Shown in pieces: positions 33,839 through 42,225 of a stretch of 64,000 nucleotides of DNA. Under the pieces are notes generated by a model that saw only the letters and a list, made by a program, of their open reading frames with translations, did not search any database and had not been told where the DNA came from. The stretch is from Shinella fusca (lineage in GTDB: Bacteria > Pseudomonadota > Alphaproteobacteria > Rhizobiales > Rhizobiaceae). How positions within the stretch are numbered: position 1 is the stretch's first letter; the number at the start of each line of letters is the position of its first letter. Both the position numbers and the translations under genes were made by a program. The stretch is taken from positions 124,001 to 188,000 of the forward strand of contig NZ_JACHIK010000001.1 in NCBI RefSeq assembly GCF_014203155.1. Direction: 5' to 3'.

Positions 33839-34480
33839 ATGGATGTGGTTGACGCAGAACTTCGGCTCGGAAGTCCGAGCGAAGAACGCACGAAAGCGGA
33901 AAAAGTTCGAATCATCGCCTGCGGGGCGATTGCCCGGGAGGTGCTCGCCATCCGCCAGGCCAACGGGCTCGACCATATCGACCTCGTCTGTCTTCCCGCC
34001 ATCTGGCACGCCCACCCGCAGAAGATCGCGCCCGGCGTCGAGCAGGCGATCGCCGAGGCGCGCGCGGAAGGCTTTTCGCGCATCTTCGTCGGCTATGCCG
34101 ATTGCGGCACCGGGGGCCTCCTCGACAAGGTCTGCGAGCGCGAAGGCGTCGAGCGCATCGCCGGGCCGCACTGTTATTCCTTCTTCGTCGGCAACGATGC
34201 GTTCGCGGCGAAGGACGACGACGTGACCTCCTTCTTCCTCACGGATTTCCTCGCCCGCCAGTTCCGCGGCTTTGTCATCGAGCCGCTCGGCCTCGACCGC
34301 TATCCGCAACTGAAGGAGATGTATTTCGGCAACTACGAAAAGCTCGTCTACCTCTCGCAGGTCGAGGACGAGGCCTTGCAGCAGAAGGCGAAGGAAGCCG
34401 CCGACTATCTCGGCCTCACCTACGAATACCGCTTCACCGGCTACGGCGACCTGACGGGCGAATTGCTGAAGGCACGTTGA
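33839..34480 (+). CDS. DUF1638 protein of corrinoid methyltransferase clusters
   Basis: 213 residues. Conserved-looking Cys/His motifs are IIACGAIAREVLAI, VGYADCGTGGLLDK and RIAGPHCYSFFVG. DUF1638 genes recur beside MttB-type methyltransferases and corrinoid proteins in bacteria and methanogens; the function is unknown. The three spaced cysteines suggest metal binding or corrinoid handling (inference). ATG at 33839 preferred; a frame from 33809 adds 10 residues through the entericidin promoter. Codon use matches the cluster. Confidence 0.85.
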   Translation: MDVVDAELRLGSPSEERTKAEKVRIIACGAIAREVLAIRQANGLDHIDLVCLPAIWHAHPQKIAPGVEQAIAEARAEGFSRIFVGYADCGTGGLLDKVCEREGVERIAGPHCYSFFVGNDAFAAKDDDVTSFFLTDFLARQFRGFVIEPLGLDRYPQLKEMYFGNYEKLVYLSQVEDEALQQKAKEAADYLGLTYEYRFTGYGDLTGELLKAR

Positions 34481-34590
34481 CGCCCAGAACTAACCAATCG
34501 TTAGCGTTGCCCGAGAAATCCGCCATCCCGGTTACGGCTTCCTAAGCCCTCGTCGCGATGATGCGCGCCAAGGTTTGGCGGGGCGCACAT

Positions 34591-35373
34591 ATGACGGATA
34601 TCGAAGCACGGACGGAAACGGTGGCCATCCTCATCCAGCCCGGTCCCAATCCCGAAATCGTCGTCAATGCCGTCAAGGCCGCGTTCGCGAACCTCGTGGT
34701 CATCGAGGAGCAGGCCGAATCGAAAAAACGCTTCATCCGCAGGCGGGCGAGAAAACTCGGCTGGGTGCAGGCGCTCGGCCAGCTCGCCACCATGGTCGCC
34801 TCGAAATACGGCAAGCGCTTCACGACGAAGCGCGCCGGCGAGATCCTTGAGGAGTTCGGCGCACGTCCCGACAGGGACCCGGCAATCCGCCGCATCGCCG
34901 TCCCCTCCGCCAACAGCCCGGATTTCCTCGCGGCAATTGCCGAGATCCGCCCGGCGGCGCTGCTTCTCGTCAGCACGCGCATGCTGACGGCCGGAACGCT
35001 GGGCGCCATCCCCTGCCCCGTCCTCAACCTCCATGCCGGCATCACTCCGCAATATCGCGGCCTGCAGGGCGGATACTGGTCGCGCGCCATGGGCGACGAG
35101 GAGAATTTCGGCACGACCGTGCACCTCGTCGACGCGGGCGTCGATACCGGCGGCATCCTCCGGCAGGTGCGGCTCAAGCCTTCCAAACGCGACACGATGC
35201 ACACCTATCCGCTGCTCCAGACCGCCGCGGCCACCGGCATCGTCGTCGAGGCCCTGCGCGATGCCGTCGCGGGCGACCTCAAGCCGTTGAAAATAGCCGG
35301 GCCCTCGCGGCAATGGTATCATCCGCCGATCTGGACCTGGCTCTGGAACGGCGTGACCCGCGGCATCTGGTAA
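34591..35373 (+). CDS. Formyltransferase-fold protein
   Basis: 260 residues. The C-terminal half has the formyl-THF transferase pattern: CPVLNLHAGITPQYRGLQGG (Asn-His pair) and FGTTVHLVDAGVDTGGIL with the catalytic Asp. The N-terminal half (ETVAILIQPGPNPEIVVNAV) resembles sugar or lipid formyltransferase-like proteins more than Fmt, and the C-terminal Fmt tRNA domain is absent. It lies inside the C1 cluster, so it may use formyl-THF produced by methyl oxidation. The acceptor is unknown. Confidence 0.75.
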   Translation: MTDIEARTETVAILIQPGPNPEIVVNAVKAAFANLVVIEEQAESKKRFIRRRARKLGWVQALGQLATMVASKYGKRFTTKRAGEILEEFGARPDRDPAIRRIAVPSANSPDFLAAIAEIRPAALLLVSTRMLTAGTLGAIPCPVLNLHAGITPQYRGLQGGYWSRAMGDEENFGTTVHLVDAGVDTGGILRQVRLKPSKRDTMHTYPLLQTAAATGIVVEALRDAVAGDLKPLKIAGPSRQWYHPPIWTWLWNGVTRGIW

Positions 35374-35560
35374 ATCGCAAGGCCGGAAAATCCCGCGTCG
35401 TTTTTGAGCATGGGGCAGTCGTGGCGAGTGAAGCCCGGAACGCGGCCACACAGCATTGTCAGCGCTAAAGCAATTCTCGGAAAAGTGCTCCACGGTTTCC
35501 GCCCGGAATTGCGAAGAGAGGAAGAGCGTTCCAGCGAAACGCTCCCGGAGAATTTTCGAC

Positions 35561-35863
35561 ATGGCAGACCGCATCATCGTCTACTGGCGCGACATCCCCG
35601 CCCAGGTCATCATCAAGAAGGGCCGCACGAGCGCCAAGCGGGAACTGTCGCTGCGCTTCACCGAGGCGATCGACATGTGCGCCATGCGCACCGGCGCGGC
35701 GGAGACGGACGACTACCTCGCCGAATGGCGCAAGGCCGATCCGGTGCCGGTTTCCGACGACCTGGAGGCGGAAGCCGACACGGCCGCCGCCGAACTGGAA
35801 GCGGCCTACGACCGCGAACGCCTCGTCGCCCTCGTCAAGGCCGGAGGCCGCGACAATGGCTGA
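35561..35863 (+). CDS. 'Virulence factor' domain protein of the C1 cluster
   Basis: 100 residues, beginning MADRIIVYWRDIPAQVIIKK. It matches the small 'virulence factor' Pfam family, whose genes sit beside MetV/MetF-like and corrinoid methyltransferase genes in alphaproteobacteria. The name is historical and no mechanism is known. GGAG lies 10 nt before the ATG; the upstream frame to 35456 is ignored. The stop overlaps the next gene by 8 bp, so the products are probably made in balance. Confidence 0.8.
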   Translation: MADRIIVYWRDIPAQVIIKKGRTSAKRELSLRFTEAIDMCAMRTGAAETDDYLAEWRKADPVPVSDDLEAEADTAAAELEAAYDRERLVALVKAGGRDNG

Positions 35864-36443
35864 CGCCGTCCAGAAACCGGGCAATGCCGCCCCCGCCAAG
35901 AAGGCCGCCACCGGCGCCTTCACGCCGGCGGGCGTGTCGCCGAACCGCCGCTCGCGCCACAAATACACGGTGCGCCTGTGGGCCGTGCGCCATTCGCGCT
36001 TCTTCGAGTGGTTCTACCACCGCTTCGCGCAGGTCTTCCTGCTGCTGCATCCCGTCTGGAAGCTCTTCGGCTACCAGCGCGTGGAGCGGCCGATAACCTT
36101 CGTCGAGCGGCATGTGAAGGGCTTTCTCTTCGACTGTCGCATGTGCGGCCAGTGCGCGCTGTCGTCCACGGGCATGTCCTGCCCGATGAACTGTCCCAAG
36201 CAGTTGCGCAACGGCCCGTGCGGCGGCGTGCGCGCCAACGGCAATTGCGAGGTGGAGCCGGACATGCCCTGCGTGTGGGTCCAGGCCTGGAAGGGCTCGC
36301 AGAACATGGTGAGGGGAAATGCCATCATGAACGTGCAGAAGCCGGTGAACCAGTCGCTGCGCGAAACCTCCTCCTGGCTGCGCGTGACGGCGGAAGCCGC
36401 CGCGGCCCGCGAAGCTGCCGCCGCTGCCGGAAAGGACGCCTGA
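35856..36443 (+). CDS. MTHFR C-terminal-type (MetV-like) cysteine-rich protein
   Basis: 195 residues. The core, about residues 94-140, is a cysteine cluster: CRMCGQCALSSTGMSCPMNC, CGGVRANGNCEVEPDMPC. This is the zinc/Fe-S domain known as methylenetetrahydrofolate reductase C-terminal or MetV, which partners with MetF in acetogens to couple the reductase to other electron carriers. An Arg/aromatic segment (RFFEWFYHRFAQVFLLLHPV) precedes it and might touch the membrane. Overlaps the previous gene, and the metF-type gene follows after 3 bp. Confidence 0.85.
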   Translation: MADAVQKPGNAAPAKKAATGAFTPAGVSPNRRSRHKYTVRLWAVRHSRFFEWFYHRFAQVFLLLHPVWKLFGYQRVERPITFVERHVKGFLFDCRMCGQCALSSTGMSCPMNCPKQLRNGPCGGVRANGNCEVEPDMPCVWVQAWKGSQNMVRGNAIMNVQKPVNQSLRETSSWLRVTAEAAAAREAAAAAGKDA

Positions 36444-36446
36444 TCC

Positions 36447-37541
36447 ATGGCGCATATCGACGAAAATCCGCTCGGCGCCCACCTGCCGCTCGATCCCCTG
36501 CCCGGCCATTCCTCGCTGGGCCGCCTTGAACGCGTGCTGCGCCGCGGCGAATTCGCCGTGACGACCGAGCTCAACCCGCCCGACAGCGCAAACCCGGAAG
36601 ACGTCTACGAGCGCGCCGCGATCTTCGACGGCTGGGTGGACGGCATCAACGCTGTCGACGCCTCGGGCGCCAACTGCCACATGTCCTCCGTCGGCATCTG
36701 CGCGCTGCTCACCCGCATGGGCTACGCGCCGATCATGCAGATCGCCTGCCGCGACAAGAACCGCATCGCCATCCAGGGCGACGTGCTGGGCGGGGCGGCC
36801 ATGGGCGTGTGCAACATCATGTGCCTGACCGGCGACGGCGTGCAGGCCGGCGACCAGCCGGGCGCAAAGCCGGTCTTTGACCTCGACTGCATGTCGCTGC
36901 TGGAAACCGTGCGCATCATGCGCGACAACGGAAAATTCCTCTCCGGCCGCAAGCTGACGACGCCGCCGAAGGTCTTTCTCGGCGCGGCGATCAACCCCTT
37001 CGCCCCGCCCTACGACTTCCGCCCCTTCCGCCTCGCCAAGAAGATCGAGGCCGGTGCGCAGTTCGTGCAGAGCCAGTATTGCTTCGACGTGCCGATGTTC
37101 CGCGAATACATGAAGAAGGTGCGCGACCTCGGCCTGCACGAGAAATGCTACATCCTCGTCGGCGTCGGCCCGATGGCATCGGCCAAGACCGCCAAGTGGA
37201 TCCGCTCCAACGTGCCGGGCATCCACATTCCGGATGCGGTCATCAAGCGCCTCGAAGGCGCCGAGGACCAGAAGAAGGAAGGCAAGCAGCTCTGCATCGA
37301 CATCATCAACGAGGTGAAGGAGATCGAGGGCGTTTCGGGCATCCACGTCATGGCCTACCGGCAGGAGGAATATGTCGCCGAAATCGTCCACGATTCCGGC
37401 GTGCTGAAGGGCCGCCGGCCCTGGACGCGCGAGCCGAACCCGGTCGACCAGATGGTCGCCGAACGCATCGAGGCCGCTCGCAGCGGCCAGGAACAGGACC
37501 AGCAGCAGATGGCGGAGAAAGCCGCCAGCCAGCCCCATTGA
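36447..37541 (+). CDS. 5,10-methylenetetrahydrofolate reductase (MetF family)
   Basis: 364 residues of the MTHFR barrel. Family features are FAVTTELNPPDSANPEDVYE (catalytic Glu), MGVCNIMCLTGDGVQAGDQP, FLGAAINPFAPPYDF and QFVQSQYCFDVPMF. It should interconvert methyl-THF and methylene-THF. In this cluster the useful direction is probably oxidation of methyl-THF arising from demethylation, with the MetV-like partner taking electrons. The protein is longer than MetF of methionine synthesis (about 300 residues), with an extra Gln-rich tail. Confidence 0.9.
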   Translation: MAHIDENPLGAHLPLDPLPGHSSLGRLERVLRRGEFAVTTELNPPDSANPEDVYERAAIFDGWVDGINAVDASGANCHMSSVGICALLTRMGYAPIMQIACRDKNRIAIQGDVLGGAAMGVCNIMCLTGDGVQAGDQPGAKPVFDLDCMSLLETVRIMRDNGKFLSGRKLTTPPKVFLGAAINPFAPPYDFRPFRLAKKIEAGAQFVQSQYCFDVPMFREYMKKVRDLGLHEKCYILVGVGPMASAKTAKWIRSNVPGIHIPDAVIKRLEGAEDQKKEGKQLCIDIINEVKEIEGVSGIHVMAYRQEEYVAEIVHDSGVLKGRRPWTREPNPVDQMVAERIEAARSGQEQDQQQMAEKAASQPH

Positions 37542-37633
37542 CCGCGGGCCGGGCAGCAGCCGGTCTCGCAAGCTTGTAACACGGAAAATCGCGCGCTAGA
37601 CCAGACAGAGCGCCCTGCCCCAGAGGACCCTAT

Positions 37634-38599
37634 ATGACACGCACCATCGTCGCCTCGGCCACCCGCGAAATCATCATCGGTTTCGACCAGCCCTTCTGCG
37701 TCATCGGCGAACGCATCAACCCGACCGGCCGCAAGAAGCTGGCCGCCGAGATGCAGGCCGGCAATTTCGAGACCGTCATCAAGGATGCGCTGGAGCAGGT
37801 CGCCGCCGGCGCCACGATGCTCGACATCAATGCGGGCGTCACCTCCGTCAACCCGAACGAGACGGAACCGGGCCTGCTCGTGCAGACGCTGGAGATCGTC
37901 CAGGGCCTCGTCGACATCCCGCTCGCCATCGACTCATCCGTCACCGCCGCCATCGAGGCCGGCCTCAAGGTCGCCAAGGGCCGCCCGCTGGTGAACTCGG
38001 TCACGGGCGAGGAAGAAAAGCTCGAAGCAATCCTGCCGCTCGTCAAGAAATACGACGTCCCGGTCGTCGCCATCTCCAACGACGAATCGGGCATCTCGAT
38101 GGACCCGGACGTGCGCTTCGCCGTCGCCAAGAAGATCGTCGAGCGCGCCATGGACCACGGCATCAAGCCGCACGACATCGTCGTCGATCCGCTCGTCATG
38201 CCGATCGGCGCGCTGGGCGATGCCGGCCGCCAGGTCTTCCAGCTTCTCTATCGCCTGCGCAACGAGCTGAAGGTCAACACGACCTGCGGCCTCTCCAACA
38301 TCTCCTTCGGCCTGCCGCACCGCCACGGCATCAATGCCGGCTTCATCCCGATGGTTATCGGCGCCGGCATGACGAGCGCCATCATGAACCCCTGCCGCCC
38401 GCAGGAAATGGAAGCCGTGCGCGCCGCCAACGTCCTCAACGGCACGGACCCGAACTGCACCAACTGGATCATGACCTACCGCGACCACAAGCCCGCCGAA
38501 GCCGGCGCGACGGCCTCTGCCGCCGCAGCCCCGGCCGCCGGCGGCGGCCGCCGCGGCGGCCGCGCCGCGCGCGCCGGCGGCGGCGCGCGGGCGGAGTAA
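37634..38599 (+). CDS. Methyltetrahydrofolate:corrinoid methyltransferase (pterin-binding barrel)
   Basis: 321 residues with the dihydropteroate synthase-like barrel used by AcsE, MtvA and MetH domain 2. The start CVIGERINPTGRKKLAAEM, AGATMLDINAGVTSVNP and TCGLSNISFGLPHRHGIN are pterin- and methyl-transfer motifs. It should pass the methyl group from the corrinoid protein to THF. The last 30 residues are a low-complexity Ala then Gly/Arg tail (GGGRRGGRAARAGGGARAE). AGAGGACC lies upstream of the ATG. No HMT or B12 domain is fused. Confidence 0.92.
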   Translation: MTRTIVASATREIIIGFDQPFCVIGERINPTGRKKLAAEMQAGNFETVIKDALEQVAAGATMLDINAGVTSVNPNETEPGLLVQTLEIVQGLVDIPLAIDSSVTAAIEAGLKVAKGRPLVNSVTGEEEKLEAILPLVKKYDVPVVAISNDESGISMDPDVRFAVAKKIVERAMDHGIKPHDIVVDPLVMPIGALGDAGRQVFQLLYRLRNELKVNTTCGLSNISFGLPHRHGINAGFIPMVIGAGMTSAIMNPCRPQEMEAVRAANVLNGTDPNCTNWIMTYRDHKPAEAGATASAAAAPAAGGGRRGGRAARAGGGARAE

Positions 38600-38616
38600 G
38601 GATACACCAGCGGCTC

Positions 38617-38771
38617 ACCCCCCTCTGCCCTACCGGGCATCTCCCCCGCAAGGGGGGAGATTGGATGGGGCGCCGTTTCGCCTATCTACAGCGTTGCTGA
38701 TCGCATGAGGCTTCTGCATCTTGCCGATCTCCCCCCTTGAGGGGGAGATGCCCGGCAGGGCAGAGGGGGGT
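38617..38771. mobile_element. 154-bp-type palindromic element, intergenic copy
   Basis: Same family as the two copies in cobN: it starts ACCCCCCTCTGCCCTACCGG and ends GCAGGGCAGAGGGGGGT, with arms of about 34 bp. It sits between the methyltransferase stop and the activator gene. The remaining 168 bp to 38939 hold no gene. Confidence 0.9.
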
Positions 38772-38939
38772 AGAGCCGGAAAGACAAATGCTGGCGGCAG
38801 GATGATGCCGGCAGCCGACAAACCACCGATCACCTTGCGCCCGCCCCGCAAGGTGATCTTTTCATGTCGGGAATTGGCCAGTCCGGGGCCGGTTTCCGGC
38901 GCAGTATGGCGGCAGCGTCATCATGGCGGAGTAGGCACA

Positions 38940-41018
38940 ATGCGTTTCGACGGCACAGCAGGGACTGAGAACACCATGAGCGAAACCGCAAGCAAGGATC
39001 CCCTCGTCCTCTTCATGCCCTCCGGCAAGCGCGGCCGCTTCCCCATCGGCACGCCCGTCCTCGAAGCCGCGCGAAAGCTCGGCGTCTATGTCGAGAGCGT
39101 GTGCGGCGGGCGCGCCACCTGCGGGCGCTGTCAGATCGAGGTGCAGGAAGGCAACTTCGCCAAGCACAAGATCGTCTCCTCGCTCGAGCACATCTCGGAG
39201 AAGGGCCCGAAGGAGGAGCGCTACGAGAAGGTCCGCGGCCTGCCGGAAGGCCGGCGCCTCTCCTGCTCCGCCCTCATCCTCGGCGACCTCGTCGTCGACG
39301 TGCCGCAGGACACCGTCATCAATGCGCAGGTCGTGCGCAAGGCCGCGACCGACCGCGTCATCGAGCGCAACGCCGCCGTCCAGCTCTGCTATGTCGAGGT
39401 GGACGAGCCCGACATGCACAAGCCGCTCGGCGACCTCGACCGGCTGAAAGCCATGCTGGAGAAGGACTGGGGCTGGAAGGACCTGCTCATCGCCCCGCAC
39501 CTCATCCCGCAGGCGCAGTCGATCCTGCGCAAGGGCAACTGGGGCGTCACCGCCGCCATCCACCGCGACATGGACTCCTCTCGCCCCTTCATCGTCGGCC
39601 TCTGGCCGGGCCTCAAGAACGAGGCCTATGGCATTGCCTGCGACATCGGCTCGACGACGATTGCCATGCACCTCGTCTCGCTGCTTTCGGGCCGCATCGT
39701 CGGCTCCTCGGGCACGTCGAACCCGCAGATCCGCTTCGGCGAGGACCTGATGAGCCGCGTTTCCTACGTCATGATGAACCCGGACGGAAGGGAAGCCATG
39801 ACCAAGGCCGTGCGCGAGGCCGTCAACGGCCTCATCGGCAAGGTCTGCGGGGAAGGCGAGGTCGACCGGCACGACATCCTCGACATGGTGTTCGTCGCCA
39901 ACCCCATCATGCACCACCTCTTCCTCGGCATCGACCCGACGGAACTCGGCCAGGCGCCCTTCGCGCTCGCCGTCTCCGGCGCGCTGCAATACTGGGCGCA
40001 CGAGCTCGACATCGAGGTGAACCGCGGCGCGCGGCTCTACACGCTGCCCTGCATCGCCGGCCATGTCGGCGCGGACGCGGCGGGCGCGACCCTCGCCGAA
40101 GGCCCCTACCGGCAGGACCGCATGATGCTGCTGGTCGACGTCGGCACCAACGCGGAGATCGTGCTGGGCAACAGGAACCGCATCGTCGCCGCTTCCTCGC
40201 CGACGGGCCCCGCCTTCGAGGGTGCGGAAATCTCCTCCGGCCAGCGCGCCGCCCCCGGCGCCATCGAGCGCGTGCGCATCGACCCCGTCACGCTGGAGCC
40301 GCGCTTCCGCGTCATCGGCGTGGAGAAATGGTCGGACGAAGAGGGCTTTGCCGAACAGGCGGCGAGCGTTGGCGTCACCGGCATCTGCGGCTCGGCGATC
40401 ATCGAGGTCGTCGCGGAAATGTACCTTGCCGGCATCATCTCCGAGGATGGCGTGGTCGACGGTTCCATGGCGGAGAAGAGCCCGCGCATCCTCCAGACCG
40501 GCCGCACCTATTCCTACCTGCTGCACGACGGCGAGCCGCGCATCACGGTCACGCAGAATGACATCCGCGCCATCCAGCTTGCGAAATCCGCGCTCTATGC
40601 CGGCATCAAGCTGCTGATGGAAAAGCAGGGCGTCGAGCATGTCGACACGATCCGCTTCGCCGGCGCCTTCGGCTCCTTCATCGATCCGAAATACGCCATG
40701 GTCCTCGGCCTCATCCCGGACTGCAACCTCGACGAGGTGAAGGCGGTGGGGAACGCCGCCGGCACGGGCGCGCTGATGGCGCTCCTCAACCGCGACCATC
40801 GCCGCGAGATCGAAAGCACCGTCGCCCGCATCGAGAAGATCGAGACCGCGCTGGAGCCGCATTTCCAGCAGCTCTTCGTCAACGCCATGGCAATGCCGAA
40901 CAAGGTGGACGCCTTCCCCGAGCTCGCCAAGGTGGTGGCGCTGCCTGAGCGCAAGGTGCTCTCGGATGACGGCGGCGGCGAAGGCGGCGGGCGCCGGAGG
41001 AGGAGAAGCCGGGAGTAG
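38940..41018 (+). CDS. Reductive activator of corrinoid proteins (RACo-type, [2Fe-2S] plus ASKHA domain)
   Basis: 692 residues. The N-terminal ferredoxin-like domain has the [2Fe-2S] cysteines in VESVCGGRATCGRCQIEV and RLSCSALI. A linker leads to an ASKHA-type ATPase domain (IACDIGSTTIAMHLVSLL, DVGTNAEIVLGN, FAGAFGSFIDPKYAMVLG). RACo proteins return the inactive Co(II) corrinoid to Co(I) using ATP. The tail is GGGEGGGRRRRRSRE. I chose the ATG at 38940, with GGAG 8 nt upstream; an ATG at 38976 is also possible. The frame from 38721 only translates the palindromic repeat. Confidence 0.92.
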   Translation: MRFDGTAGTENTMSETASKDPLVLFMPSGKRGRFPIGTPVLEAARKLGVYVESVCGGRATCGRCQIEVQEGNFAKHKIVSSLEHISEKGPKEERYEKVRGLPEGRRLSCSALILGDLVVDVPQDTVINAQVVRKAATDRVIERNAAVQLCYVEVDEPDMHKPLGDLDRLKAMLEKDWGWKDLLIAPHLIPQAQSILRKGNWGVTAAIHRDMDSSRPFIVGLWPGLKNEAYGIACDIGSTTIAMHLVSLLSGRIVGSSGTSNPQIRFGEDLMSRVSYVMMNPDGREAMTKAVREAVNGLIGKVCGEGEVDRHDILDMVFVANPIMHHLFLGIDPTELGQAPFALAVSGALQYWAHELDIEVNRGARLYTLPCIAGHVGADAAGATLAEGPYRQDRMMLLVDVGTNAEIVLGNRNRIVAASSPTGPAFEGAEISSGQRAAPGAIERVRIDPVTLEPRFRVIGVEKWSDEEGFAEQAASVGVTGICGSAIIEVVAEMYLAGIISEDGVVDGSMAEKSPRILQTGRTYSYLLHDGEPRITVTQNDIRAIQLAKSALYAGIKLLMEKQGVEHVDTIRFAGAFGSFIDPKYAMVLGLIPDCNLDEVKAVGNAAGTGALMALLNRDHRREIESTVARIEKIETALEPHFQQLFVNAMAMPNKVDAFPELAKVVALPERKVLSDDGGGEGGGRRRRRSRE

Positions 41019-41042
41019 GGCTGCCGACAACCTCCCGCCATG

Positions 41043-41182
41043 AAGACCCTCTCTGCCTGCCGGCATCTCCCCCACAAGGGGGGAGAAAGGCTGGCAGCAT
41101 ACTTTTCCCGAAAATTTTCCGCCGAGGATGCCGCAATGTAAGTCCCTCCCCCTTGTGGGGAGGGATTTAGGGAGGGGTCTTC
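41043..41182. repeat. Palindromic element, type C copy 2 (inverted)
   Basis: Starts AAGACCCTCTCTGCCTGCCG and ends GGATTTAGGGAGGGGTCTT, the reverse orientation of 23106-23241, so the two copies are about 18 kb inverted repeats flanking the aminotransferase-to-activator interval. Confidence 0.8.
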
Positions 41183-41192
41183 AAGCGCGCCC

Positions 41193-42110
41193 TCAGCAAG
41201 CCACCTGCAGCATATCCATCGGATGCCGCTCCATGCGGGCGAAGGCGGTGCGGATCTCCTCGGCGACGGCTAGGGCCGGCGCTTCGGCTTCCTCGTTGAC
41301 GACGAGGCCGATGAGGTAGTGGCCGAGAGCCGGCAGGCCGTCCTTCTCGCCCAGCGCCACCATGTCGTCGCCGACGAGGAAGCGGGCAAGCGGGGCGACG
41401 GCGAGGTCGGCGCGGATGGCGGCGCGCTGGCCCATATGATGGGCGCAGAAATAGGCGACGCGGAATTCACGCCGCGAGCGGCTGAGCTCCTCCAGTGCCC
41501 GGGCACGCCAGATGCAGCCCTCCTCCCAGACCGAGACCGGCAGCGGGTTCTTCAAGTGCGCCGTGCCGCATTTCTTGCCGGCCCAGACGAGCTGTTCCTT
41601 GAGCAGGATCTCGCCCGGAACGGGGATCGTGCCGTCGGTGGCGTTGAAGATCGCAAGGTCGAGCCGCCGTTCGGCAACGGCGCGGCGCAGGTTCGCGCTG
41701 CTCTCGATGGAGACGTTGACCGCGATCGACGGATAGGTCTCGGCAAAACGCTTGAGCACTTCCGGCAGGATGAGCTCGCCGACGTCATCCGGCGCGCCGA
41801 GCCGCACCACGCCGTTCATTTCCGGCGTCATGAAGCGCGACACCGCCTCGTTGCTGAGCGCGATCAGCCGGCGCGCATAGGAAAGCAGCACCTCGCCGTG
41901 ATGGGTCAGCACCACCGAGCGGGCATCCCGGCGGAAGAGCGAACAGCTCAGCAGTTCCTCCAGCTTCTTGATCTGCATGGAGACGGCCGAGGGCGTGCGG
42001 TGCACGGTCTCGGCGGCCGTCGTGAAGTTGCCGGTCTCGGCAATCGCCACGAAGGTTTTGAGGATATCGAGCTCCAGCAGGGGGAGCGTCTGGCGCATCA
42101 GCAGGTTCAT
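41193..42110 (-). CDS. LysR-family regulator divergent from DUF1127 genes
   Basis: 305 residues. HTH: LKTFVAIAETGNFTTAAETV with RTPSAVSMQIKKLEELL. Effector domain from VVRLGAPDDVGELILPEVL. The ATG at 42110 has GGAGG five bases upstream. A C-terminal Cys (MDMLQVAC) is noticeable. Divergent from the DUF1127 gene at 42226. A TTCGTTTGATTGA sequence in the shared promoter recurs before the second DUF1127 gene, so both are likely targets. Confidence 0.88.
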   Translation of the reverse strand: MNLLMRQTLPLLELDILKTFVAIAETGNFTTAAETVHRTPSAVSMQIKKLEELLSCSLFRRDARSVVLTHHGEVLLSYARRLIALSNEAVSRFMTPEMNGVVRLGAPDDVGELILPEVLKRFAETYPSIAVNVSIESSANLRRAVAERRLDLAIFNATDGTIPVPGEILLKEQLVWAGKKCGTAHLKNPLPVSVWEEGCIWRARALEELSRSRREFRVAYFCAHHMGQRAAIRADLAVAPLARFLVGDDMVALGEKDGLPALGHYLIGLVVNEEAEAPALAVAEEIRTAFARMERHPMDMLQVAC

Positions 42111-42150
42111 GGCTGCCTCCATGGATCAGAAAATCTGAAGCAAACTGTCA

Positions 42151-42170
42151 CTTCATTTCGTTTGATTGAA
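42151..42170. promoter_or_regulatory. Half-site shared by the LysR and DUF1127 promoters
   Basis: TTCGTTTGATTGA at 42157-42169 is identical to 42463-42475. The wider TTCATTTCGTTTGATTGAA is an imperfect dyad, located about 50 bp from both divergent starts. Confidence 0.55.
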
Positions 42171-42225
42171 AACTGCGATGGGAGGATAGTCAACCTGCAA
42201 AACAGACGAACGTGAGGAAAACGCC

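Noticed and set aside
38721-38939. N-terminal extension of the activator frame to 38721
   Set aside because: The first residues (PISPLEGEMPGRAEGG) translate the palindromic element. Better starts with ribosome sites lie at 38940 or 38976.
38862-41075. A 737-codon minus-strand frame opposite the corrinoid activator gene
   Set aside because: It mirrors the activator gene codon for codon, and the activator has clear ferredoxin and ASKHA motifs.
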